Assembly: GCA_029783825.1 (NCBI GenBank)
Contig: JAREIK010002957.1
Location: 136,010 to 200,009, forward strand
Reading direction: 5' to 3'
Source of the DNA: Sapria himalayana
Taxonomy: Eukaryota; Streptophyta; Magnoliopsida; Malpighiales; Rafflesiaceae
DNA: 64,000 bases
The translations under genes and the position numbers were made by a program. Every line of letters begins with the position of its first letter. The first letter of the stretch is position 1. The notes beneath the pieces were generated by a model. The model made no database searches. It was not told the DNA's origin and was given only the letters and a program-made list of their open reading frames with translations. Positions 47,410 through 58,100 of this stretch are shown here, in pieces.

Positions 47410-48570
47410 ATCAATGAATATATATTTATATATGTTATTATACATATACATATGCATATACATATACATATACATAAATGAGGAACTCTATTAGATATTA
47501 AAAAAAAATACTACATGCATTCTTATAATCTCTTATATATATATATATATAAACCAATTTATTTATAGAAAACATTACTTTGGTAGGTATAAAATGAGCT
47601 AATTTGGTCAATCAATCAATAATTTCCCAACTAATATTATTATCTTTTAAGGTTCTTGATAATCTCATCACAAAGTTAATGATAATATGCTGCAAAATAT
47701 TATCTACTGGGAATTACTATTATCACATATTGCATTTTCTTATAATAATTCTATAACTTATATATATTAGCGATATCTTATTTAAAATTGCATATAGAAT
47801 GAATCATTCAATATCTTCAATTATGATTCTATTTCCATTAATATAATTTTTTTTATGATAACAAGTTAACAAATAGGTATAAGAACAATGGTTTAAATTT
47901 TTCAAACATAAACCTCAAAATAATAAATTTTCAATGGTTTTGCATCAATTTGGTGAGTATGCTAACTAGATTAACCTACTAGGATATGAAGACAATTCAA
48001 CCATTTTCATTGTAGTGTGTTTGTGTCCATAAATGGAAAAAAACAAACAACTTCATATTGAATCTCAAAACAACCAAAAGAAAATAATACAGATCAAGGT
48101 CAGATAGTGCTCTAGGAATAACATTCATCCAAGAATCATTTCCAAGCCACATAAAACCCATACATGATGCACTTTGAAAAACCCCATTTTCAAGAAGAAC
48201 AACAGTTTAAAGGGTTTTGATCATTTGTTTCTCTTTACATTTAATTGAGTGTTAATACTTAACATTCTTTTGGTGAATGATTTTGTATCGTAATAGTTAT
48301 TTTTAAGAGTTAAGAGATAATTTATTAGCTTGTTTAAAGAACAGATAAAGTGAAGAATGAATGAGTTATATGTAATATGAGGTTTTATTTGTAGAATTTA
48401 TTGGAATGCAATTCTAGAAACTATATATAAATATTTGTATCACTATATAAAACTCTATATAATTAAATATAACTATATTTGTAACTATGTATAAATATAT
48501 TTATACATTTATGTAAATCTTTGTATTTGTTTATAGCTTTGTATACATTTATGTATAACTACATATACCT
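47410..48570. other. AT-rich DNA with no recognised gene
   Basis: It includes catata/tacata runs at 47440-47475 and a (TA)n run near 47535. No protein motif is seen on either strand. Confidence 0.5.
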
Positions 48571-48577
48571 ACTTGTA

Positions 48578-48578
<1 letters not shown>

Positions 48579-48621
<43 letters not shown>
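48579..48621. repeat. (TA)n microsatellite
   Basis: An uninterrupted at/ta run of about 42 bases. Confidence 0.95.
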
Positions 48622-48622
<1 letters not shown>

Positions 48623-48910
48623 CTATATGTTTAACTATATATAACTATTTATAACTACATATACTATATGTTTTCACATACTAATTATAAAATATTCATA
48701 AAAAAACACAATTTCTCATATTTTTGAAAATTAAAATTTGGAAATGAAAATTCTCTCTTATATTTTTATGTCTATAAACAAAATTAAAAATTCAAATTCA
48801 TGATAGTTTATATAGGAAATATATTTTCCACTTTAGTACATATAGACATAGTCAAAAAAAACACAAATGGTGTTAATGTATATAAAAACCACTAAGGTTT
48901 TGAGGATAGT

Positions 48911-49170
48911 TTGCGTGTGTGTGTGTGTGTGTGTGTATTTCATGTTGAAAATTGTAATGTTTTTGAAAAATATTCAAACATATGCACACACACACACACA
49001 CACACAAACATACATATACATACATACATACATACATACATACACATGTATACACACACATGTATACACACACACACACACACACACACACATGCTATAT
49101 ACTTACACACACACACACACACACATGCTATATACTTACACACACACACACACATATGATATATACATAC
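48911..49170. repeat. (GT)n then (CA)n and (CATA)n microsatellites
   Basis: A gtgtgt run at 48914-48937 is followed by several caca runs with catacata and tgctatatactta spacers at 48983-49156. The opposite orientation of the first and later runs allows fold-back pairing. The ORFs rich in His/Thr or Cys/Val here come from the repeats. Confidence 0.95.
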
Positions 49171-49199
49171 ATATATGCTATATATAACAATTTATACTT

Positions 49200-49767
49200 T
49201 ATATGTTTATAGTGACAATAAATCTGAGGAACATTTATAGTATACAAAAATAGAAATATTTTATTTTTAAACATTTTTTACTAAACATGAAAATGAGTTA
49301 TTTTTTGGTAAATATTTTATAATTAATATACCAAGGCACATATGGTGGGGAATATAAAGGCCCAAAATGAAATATTTTATGAACCAATGACATTTGTGAT
49401 TGCTACAATACATGATATTAATAACAATAAAACAAGTTATCATTTTGATTTAAATGATGAGAAAAAATATTATAAAATATTTTTATATGAATTTATATTT
49501 GCGTAACGAATATTTCCAGCTTGTTGCTCTCACCTTATCACATGATAATAAGTTCAACATCTATGCTGCATATTACATACAATATAGGATTGTGTAGATG
49601 TTGTACTCAAACCACATATACGTTTACAAAAGGAATAAAGGAATAATAACACTTTTTTAGCATCAAACTTGAAATTTCCACCAATGAACCCTTGCCACTT
49701 ATCTAAATTCATAATAACATGTTAATTCCTACAATAGGCTAACATATATACAAATCTAGAACATATC

Positions 49768-49799
<32 letters not shown>

Positions 49800-50050
49800 C
49801 ACACACAAACAAAACATAGGAATAGGAATTGTACAAAGCAAACATATGAACATGAGAAGCTAATGGTGGTAATGTATAGTAGATTACTACTTTGCCTTCT
49901 ATCGCTTTACTGGAGCTTTACCATATCTATGCTTCCACAAGCACCGTGTTTCATAGGATTAGAAAATCAATATCTCAGATTATGAAATACATATAGTTAC
50001 TTGAGTAGCTAATGATATGCTTGTAAAATATATATCTTTCTTGAATAATG
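49200..50050. other. AT-rich DNA with a (CA)n microsatellite
   Basis: A caca run with caaacaca interruptions lies at 49768-49807. Nothing else was recognised. Confidence 0.6.
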
Positions 50051-50058
50051 CACGACAG

Positions 50059-50291
50059 ACTAAGAAAACCTTGGGGAGACCTACAAGTGGTTCATCATTG
50101 GAGGTATCATTTATTTTTATTCTAGTTTTGTTCTTTGCTTAACTGATTAACCTAAAAATGAATCTTTGTAGGACATCTGATGTAAGACGCACAAAAAAAT
50201 TTTGATTCAAAGCCTTCAGACATTGCCATGGTCCTTCCTGTGCATGGGTCCCATCTTTACCGATTTCACCTGGATCAAAAGGAGACTGAGT
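50059..50291 (+). other. Possible coding exons of unknown identity
   Basis: A 45-nt open segment bounded by cacgacag| and ggag|gtatca (50059-50103) reads TKKTLGRPTSGSSLE in phase 0. At about 50210-50291 the frame DSKPSDIAMVLPVHGSHLYR FHLDQKETE is open and looks coding. The start of that second segment has a frame problem at an A7 run, and no clean acceptor fits. These could be later exons of the gene ending visibly at 34671, a pseudogene, or chance. Confidence 0.25.
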
Positions 50292-50459
50292 TCTATTATC
50301 TTCATTATTCCAGAAACATTTTATTTTTACACTCTTTCTTTCTAAACATCATTGTTGGACATCTTTTAGATATTTGTTGAAGTTGTATGACTATCAACTT
50401 AGATTAGTATTTTTTCATGTCTATAATTACTATTTTTATATATCTGTGAATATATTTGT

Positions 50460-50690
50460 GTGTACTCAAATATTTTGGGTAGAGTTTTAGCGTATAATAG
50501 GTATGTAAAAGGTTTGGTTGGTCCTCCTAGTGCTGGGAACATCACCTTAGCTTCTGAAGCTGTGATATGGACGAAAAAATTTTGGTCACACCCAAATGCA
50601 GATTTATTGTTGATACTCTTATTTCGTGCAGATCTACGTCCTCCTGTGCATTGTATTTTTTTTCTCATTTTTTTCTTTATTTATTTCAGG
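50460..50690. other. Non-repeat segment of unknown nature
   Basis: Complex sequence, unlike its neighbours, with open frames on both strands. The plus strand reads VGPPSAGNITLASEA and IWTKKFWSHPNADLLL; the minus strand reads SEAKVMFPALGGPTKPF. I do not recognise either, and no splice structure decides between them. Confidence 0.25.
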
Positions 50691-50699
50691 TTTTCTTGC

Positions 50700-51690
50700 A
50701 GTATATACTACAGTATATATATATATATATATACACATGCAGATCTACTGCAATATATACGTATATTTATACTATAGTATATAAGTACGTATATACTGAG
50801 TATATATGTATGTATATATCAAGTATATATGTACATATATACTGAGTATATATGTACATTTAATACTACAATATATAGGTACTTATATACTCAGTATATC
50901 TACATATATACTCAGTATATAATTACATATAATTATGCAGTATTATTTGTACATATATGCTCAGTATATAATTACAAATAATTATGCAGTATTATTTGTA
51001 CATATATACTCAGTATATATGTACTCAGTATATAAGTACATATAATTCTGCAGTATTATATGTACATATATACTTAGGATATATGTACTTAGTATATTAG
51101 TACATATAATTCAACATTATTATATGTACATATATACTTAGTATATATGTACTCAGTATATTAGTACATATAATTCTGCAGTATTATATGTACACATATA
51201 CTCAGTATATATGTATACAGTATATATGTACATATATACTTAGTTTATATGTACATATAATATTGTAGTATATGTACATATATACTCAATATATAAGAAC
51301 ATATAATTCTACAGTATTATGTGTAAATATATACTAAATGTACATGTACTCAGTATATATGTACATATATAATGAGTATATATGCACATTCAATACTATA
51401 GTATATTTGTACTTATATACTGAGTATATATGTACATATAATACTGTAGTATATATGTAGATATACTATAGTAAATATATGTAATGAGTGAAATGCTATT
51501 ATATATGTACATATATACTAAGTGTACATGTACTCAGTATATATGTACATATATACTAAGTATATATGTAAATTTAATACTGTAGTATATACGTAGATAT
51601 ACTATAGTAAATATATGTAACGAGTGAAATGCCAGTATATATGTACATATATATTGTAATATATATGTACATATATACTACAGTATTAAT
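50700..51690. repeat. AT-rich palindromic array built on tatatgtacatata
   Basis: About 1 kb is composed of self-complementary words: tatatgtacatata, ctcagtatatatgtac, agtatatatgtac and agtacata. They are joined by related spacers (attctgcagtattatatg, atactgtagtatat). Higher-order units of roughly 70-130 bp recur in diverged form; for example, gtaaatatatgtaa-gagtgaaatgc occurs at about 51472 and 51608. Many positions can extrude as hairpins. Confidence 0.85.
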
Positions 51691-51699
51691 ATTTATCAA

Positions 51700-52120
51700 A
51701 ACATAACTTTATTTATTTATTTATTTTGATTTGATTGACTGGTTTAAATTTTGTACAAATATGGTACCGCATTGTTCCCCATACGAAATTTGTATAAGTA
51801 AAGGGATTTTTCACTAGACATGACGCACCACGACTCGGACAGCTTTGTCGCAGTAGAAAGATAGTGATCGGAGGAGAAGAGGGAAAGAAAGCAACGTCAT
51901 TGCACAAATATATAATACTTTATGCATTGTCAATACATACATTGATGAACAAGATGCAATAAGATTTTGTTATGTTTTTATTTGAAATATGTAAAATATT
52001 GAATTAGAATAATTTATTAAATGATTTTTTTTTGTTATTTATTTATTATCATTTATAGTTTTTGTTTTTATTTAATTTAATATAAAAATATTAAATTATT
52101 AAATTAAATTTTTTGAAAGA
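51700..52120. other. Unassigned DNA
   Basis: A GC-richer patch at 51760-51900 (gacgcaccacgactcgg) has a 64-residue minus frame without a known motif. The rest is AT-rich. Confidence 0.35.
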
Positions 52121-52129
52121 AAAATTAAT

Positions 52130-52579
52130 TTTTGAAAATAGATTTGGAATGAAAATAGCTAGGGAATTTTTCCTCGCTAATTTAGCTAAGGAATTTTCCC
52201 TTACTAATTTAGCTAGAGTAATTATTATTTTAGCTAGGGATTTTCCGTCGCTAAAATTTTTTGGCGAGGGACTATTTCCCTCGCTAATTTTTAGCGACGA
52301 TCACTTTTGATTGGGAAAACATCCATCGTTATATCCGTTTAGCGAATTAACTCTCATTTAGCTTGCTAATTTAGCTAGGAAAATTATTATTTTAGCTAGT
52401 GATATTTCTGGCGGTAAATTTTTTAGCTATGGCCTCTTTCCCTCGCTAATTTTTAGCGATGAGTACTTTATATTGAGAAAGCTTCCATTGTTAATCTATC
52501 GCTATATCCCTTTTAGTGATGAAAACCCCCCATTTAGCTAGGGAATTGTCCCTAGCTATTTGGGCATTTTCTTATAGTG
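52130..52579. mobile_element. CACTA-type relic with one clear end
   Basis: The right border, read on the minus strand, starts cactataagaaaatgccc (52562-52579), the usual CACTA/En-Spm terminus. Sub-terminal words tagctaggga, tcgctaa, ttagcgacg and ccctcgc recur in both orientations through the element. The matching left CACTA end is not found, so the element is truncated or its left part has decayed. It abuts the 3' side of the LINE RT at 52580. Confidence 0.65.
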
Positions 52580-53660
52580 TTTCTTCATCTAAAAATGAAA
52601 TAACTCCATCATATTTTTCATAGAGTTTTTACTTGTGTTTGTAGAAATTATTACATCGTCCACATATGCAGACACTCCACTAATGGCATATTACTTGGTT
52701 GTTTAAAAGTTAAGATCTTTCTTATTTTCATTTTCTCTTTGACATTCAGGATTAACAATTCCAAATATAAGATAAATAATAAGGGTGAGATAGGGTCCCC
52801 TTGCCTTAGTCCCCTTATTGGCTTAAATTCTCTACCTACCCACCTATTTGTGAGGATTTTGACCCATACACTTGATATGCATCTATATATCAAGTCTATC
52901 CAAAATTTTGAGAAATTCATTTTTTTCATAACATAGCATAAACTATCTCATTCTACTCTATCATAGGCTTTGGAGAGGTCTAACTTTATTACCATGTTAT
53001 ACCCTCTCACTTTAGTTCCTCTTTCTCTCATCATTTCTGAGGCTAAACTTATGTTTTTTTATCATTAGCCTATTTTTAACAAAACTTGTTTGCTCAAGCG
53101 AGATAATACTAGGCAATACTTTGCTTAATCTATTTTGAAGCAGCTTAGCCAAAATCGTATAAATTGAATTACATAAACTAATAGGTCAGTAATCCTCACA
53201 TTTTTGTGGGTTATCTATCTTTGATATTAAAACTATGAAAGAAGTGGCCCAAGTTTTAGTTATATCTGTGCCTATGAAACTAATAAGTCTCCAAAATTAA
53301 CCATCCATTTCGCATTATACAAGACCAGGTCCAGTTTTGTAAATATTACACCTCTTTTCCTCTAGTTGTTATACGAAGTAAATTTTGAACCTAGAAAACT
53401 TGCTTCTATTAATTGAGCATTGGCTATTGCCTTGTTAAATTGGGCTAAAGCCTCTGTGTTTGTGGTCTCCCTCCCACCTTCTCTATTGTTTCTTATAGCA
53501 TTAAAATCCCCTCAAATAATCCAAGGCCTATATTTTTTTTACTATATTTTCATTTTGCCATAGAAACTTTCTTATCTACTTTTGAATTGTTAGCATATAC
53601 CACTGAAATGATCACATCTACGTATATGCCCATATTGAAGCTTATTAATTTCTTCGAATC
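52580..53660 (-). pseudogene. LINE ORF2 reverse transcriptase (LINE A)
   Basis: The minus strand shows KLDLSKAYDRVE* (52953-52989), the first catalytic aspartate block with the Trp changed to a stop. Then KKMNFSKFWIDLIYRCISSV and FKPIRGLRQGDPISPLLFIL follow in one frame (52929-52651). After a frame slip comes YVDDVIIST (YVDD at 52655-52666), the polymerase box. The sequence ends at the CACTA border at 52579. The interval 53000-53660 is RT N-terminal sequence in broken frames. It is a non-functional non-LTR retrotransposon. Confidence 0.85.
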
Positions 53661-53906
53661 CTATATAATATTAATCAAAATATTTTTATCCCACATTATC
53701 CATAATTTATTGTTAATGTTTGCAAGAGCATATTCCATGCCCACAAACTTTTTATACCTATCTAGTTGTTCTTTATCAACCAATGGTTCGACTAATGCAA
53801 AGATTTTTATATTGTGAATCTTTATAAGTTTTCTAATTATATTTATCGAAGGAGTGTTCGCTACTCCTTTTATAATCCAATATAAAATGCTAACCATTAT
53901 AAGCAT
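53661..53906 (-). pseudogene. LINE ORF2 endonuclease start (LINE A)
   Basis: The frame opens with ILYWIIKGVANTPSINIIRK, then IKIHNIKIFALVEPLVD and WIMWDKNILI. This is the start of the plant LINE apurinic-like endonuclease (WNIRG, then a conserved .EP). The usual N of WNIRG is I here. It lies just downstream of ORF1 on the same strand and overlaps it by a few bases in a different frame. Confidence 0.75.
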
Positions 53907-54297
53907 ATTTCGTTTGAGATCTAGTTATGAATTTCAAATCATATTTTTTATTCAAGTGTTTTTTTGTATTCCTAGAAGTTTTCATGGAACTAGATTGCTC
54001 CATCTCTCTTAGAGGCAGCTTGTGTCTTCCAAAACACAAGCCCATTAATTTAAAGGCATCCATGGCATTTTCCCTTGTATCGGTCTCCCACTTGGTTTTC
54101 TCCAGGGCTAAGTCATCTTGTGACTTATTTGGAGCAAGTGAAACTGCTTCCCTGCTATTAACAAATAGTGGGTAGCTCTTAAACTCTGATTCATATTCAT
54201 CTAGGAGGTCATCCACCGACCACTTATAACCTTCTATTAGTTCCTTAGCTCTTTTCCTATTTTTTTTTCTCCAATATTCTTTTATTTTTCCACCCAA
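53890..54297 (-). pseudogene. LINE ORF1 C-terminal part (LINE A)
   Basis: A 135-residue Lys/Glu-rich frame begins GGKIKEYWRKKNRKRAKELI, continues YKWSVDDLLDEYESEFK and ends KFITRSQTKYAYNG. It lies between the DUF4283-like part and the ORF2 endonuclease, in the position of the variable ORF1 tail. I see no complete zinc knuckle. Confidence 0.6.
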
Positions 54298-54429
54298 TTG
54301 CCTCCATCTCTTGTTTCCCCCTATGAGAAGTTTCTGCCTAAACCCACCATGTAAGTTTCCATATCATGCCACATTTTATTACATTTATTACAATTGCTTG
54401 GTTAGTATTCTGGAGTGATGGGTTGACAG

Positions 54430-55060
54430 AAACCATCACTCTCATCTCTACCTATCCATAGTCTATGATGGATAGAATTCTGAAGGTTGAACTGCATAGA
54501 TATTCTAGCCATGCTCGGCCTAGGCATATAGGTTGTGGCTTCATCCATTAGCATAGGAGTACCCAAACATTGAGCCAAGGAGAAGAGAGCATGTTTATTG
54601 AAGAACTATAATGGCGGATTGGGGAATGAAAACCATACCGGGGCTATGGTCGATTCGACCCATGGAGAGAAATTTGGAGTCCACTTGAAGATGCTTATAG
54701 GATATCCCAAGATAATTCATTATTAGCAAAGTCATATTCTGTGGAAGTCCTCTTCCATAGAGAGTTGAAGCAATACATGGTTAGCATCGATAAACACATT
54801 TTTTACAACTTATTTAAGTTTAAACATAGTGATAAACTCTTGAATAACCTCAAATCATGGTTTTCCATGCGAGAATTTGCTGATAAGAGTGAATTTGAAG
54901 GGTTCGGAAGTTTTCATGATATTGGCTTTAGAGAAGAAGATGGCTGGTTCATCATATTTTGCACCATTTTTTGGATATTTTGAAGTGGGGTCCTTAACAA
55001 TACTCACAAATGACTTCTTACTTGCTACGAAGTCATTTTTATCCATCTTAGCTTAAAAAT
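54430..55060 (-). pseudogene. LINE ORF1 DUF4283-like domain (LINE A)
   Basis: It starts MDKNDFVASKKSFVSIVKDP, then YPKNGAKYDEPAIFF and EPFKFTLISKFSHGKP. It continues with stops through a region collinear with the copy at 16500-17105 (gagagcat-tttattgaag, aaccatac-ggg, gtccacttgaag). The plus-strand frame at 54741-54983 is its shadow. Confidence 0.8.
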
Positions 55061-55133
55061 GAGCTTCTTTTGCTAAACAATGAAGATTTTATCTCTCTAG
55101 AAATAGGTCTTTCTCGCTCAAGATGTTGAGAGC

Positions 55134-58100
55134 TTTATTCTATCTTATACTTCTTATTCTTTTAAGTCTTCTTATTCTTATATTTCTTCTTATTTTTCGA
55201 ATTCTTCTTATTCTTTTTATTTTTATTATTATTCTTATTTTCTAATTCTTATTATTATTCTTTTTATTCTTCTTTTTCTTCTCATTATTCTTATTCTATT
55301 TATTAAATTATTATTCTTATTATTCTTATTCTTCTTATTCTTCTTTTTTTTTTCTTATCCATATTATTCTTCTAATTAGTATTATTCTTTTTATTGTCAT
55401 TATTCTTCTTATTCTGATTATTCATTCTTATTCATTCTTATTCATCTTATTCTACATTTTTTTTCTTCTCATTCTTCTCATTCTTATTATTCTTCTAATT
55501 CTTATTATTCTTCTTATTAATCTTGTTCTTCTTAATATTCTTTATTTTCTAATTCTTATTATTCTTATTATTCTTCTTATTAATCTTATTCTTATTAATA
55601 TTCTTTTTCTTCTTATTTTTTTTTATTCTACTTATTCTAGTTATTCTTGTTATTCTTCTTATTCATCTTATTCTTCCTATTCTTATTATTCTTCATATTT
55701 TTTTTATTCTTCTTATTATTTTTATTCTTCTTATTATTCTTATTCTTATTATTCTTCTTATTTTTCTTATTCTTCTTATTCTTCTTATTGTTCTTATATT
55801 TATTATTCTTCTTATTCTTCACATCATAGTTATTCTTCTTATTCATAATATTCTTCTTATCCTTCTTAATCATTTTATTCTTCTTATTCTTATTATTCTT
55901 CTTATCCTTTTAATTCTTCATATTTTACTTATTCTTCTTATTATTTTTGTCCTTCTTATTTTTCTTATATTTCGTATTCATCTTATTTTTCTTATTCTTT
56001 TTATCCTTGTTATTTTTTTTATTCTTCTTAGTCTTCTCAATCTTCTTATTCTACTTATTCTTCTTATTATTTAAATTATTCTTATTATTCTTATAATTCT
56101 TATTCTTCTTATTCTTTTTATCCTTACTATCATTATTATTATTATTATTCTTATTCTTCAAATCCTACTTATTCTTCTAATTCTTTTTTTTCTTTTTAAA
56201 CTTTTTATAATTCTTATCCTTTTTATTCATCTAAATCTTCATATTCTTTATATTTTAATTATTTTTCATTGTATTCTTGTAATTCTTATTCTTCTTATTC
56301 TTCTAATTTTATTATTATTATTCTTCTTCTTCTTCTCATTCTTCTTATTCATCTAATTCTTCTTATTCTTTTTATCCTTCTTATTCTTCTTATCTTTCTT
56401 ATCAATTTTAATCTTCTTATCCTTCTTATCCTTTTTAATCTTCTAATCCATCTTATCCTTATTATACTTTTTATACTTCTTATTTTTCTTATTCTTCTTA
56501 TTCAGCTTATTCTTTTAATTCTTCTTATTTATTTTTCCCATTCTTCTTATTGTTTTTATTCTTCTTATTATTCTTATTATATTATTCTTCTTATTCTTCT
56601 TATTCTATTATTCTTCTTATACTTGTTATAAATCTATTTCTTTTTATCCTTCTTATTCTTCTTATTCTTCAAATTATTATTATTATTCTTTTTAATCTTG
56701 TTCTTCTTGTTATTATTCTTCTTCTTATTCTTCTTATTCTTCTTATCATTCTTATTCTTCATATTATTCATATTCTTCTTATTCTTCATATTCTTTTTAT
56801 TCTTCATATTCTTCTTATTCTCTTACTCATCTTATTTTTCTTATTTTTTTTATTATTGTAATTTTTATTATTCTTCTTATTCTTCTCATTCTTCTTATTC
56901 TAATCATTCTTCTTACTATTCTTATTTTTTTTACTCTTGTTATTCTTCTTATTCTTCTTATTCTTCTTATTCTTCTTATTCTTTTTTTTCTTCTTATTTT
57001 TCTATTTCTACAAATCCTACTCATTCTTCTTTTTTTTATTATTCTTAATCTTCTTATTCTTCTTATCCTTCTTATTAATCCTATACTTTTTTACTTCTTA
57101 TTCTTATTATTTTACTCATTCTTCTTATTTTACTATTTCTTCTTTTTATTCTTTTCCATATTATTCTTCTTATTCTTATTATTCTTTTTATTCTTTTTAT
57201 TCTTTTTATTTTTTTATTCTTTTTATTCTTTTTATTCTTTTTATTCTTTTTATCATTCTTATTATTCTTATTAATTTTATTCTTCTTATTATTTGTATAC
57301 TTCTTATTCTTCTTATTCTTCTTATTCTTCTTATTCTTCTAATTCTTATTATTCTTCTTATCCTTCTTATCATTCTTATCTTTTTTATCCTTCTTATCAT
57401 TCTTATCCTTCTTATCTTTTGAAATCTTCATATCCTTCTTATCCTTCGTATCGTTCTTATCCTTCGTATCCTTCTTATCCTTCATATCTTTTTTAATCTT
57501 CTTATCATTCTTATCCTTCATATACTTCTCATCCTTCTTATACATCTTATACTTATTATTCTTCTTATTCTTCTTATCCATCTTATTTTTTAATGATTCT
57601 TCTTATTCTTCTCATTCGTCTTATTCTTCTTATTCTTCTTATTCTTTTATTCTTCATATTCTTCTTATTCTTTGTATTCTTGTTATTAATCTTATTCGTA
57701 TTCTTCTCATTCTTTTTATTCTAATATTCTACTTATTCTTTTTATTCTTCTTATTCTTATTTATCATTTTGTTTTTCTTATTCTTTTTTTTCTTATTATT
57801 CTAATTATTCTTCATATGTGTCTTATTCTACTTATTATTCATATTCTTCTTATTCATCTTATTCTACTTATTCTTCTTATTATTTCTATTCTTTTTATTC
57901 TTGTTATTTTTCAATTTTTCTTCATATTCTTTTCATTCTTCTTATTCTACCTATTATTCTAATTATTCTTATTAGTCTTATTCTTTTTTTTCTTCTTATT
58001 CTTATTTTTCTTATACTTCTTATCTTTTTTTTCATATCATACTTATTCTTCTTATTCTTCTTACTTTTCTTATTCTTCTAATTCTATTTAAATTTTTATT

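Noticed and set aside
48867..49212. Frames rich in His/Thr or Cys/Val
   Set aside because: They are translations of CA and GT microsatellites.
54741..54983. An 80-residue plus-strand frame
   Set aside because: It is the reverse shadow of the LINE ORF1 domain, which has the recognisable motif on the minus strand.
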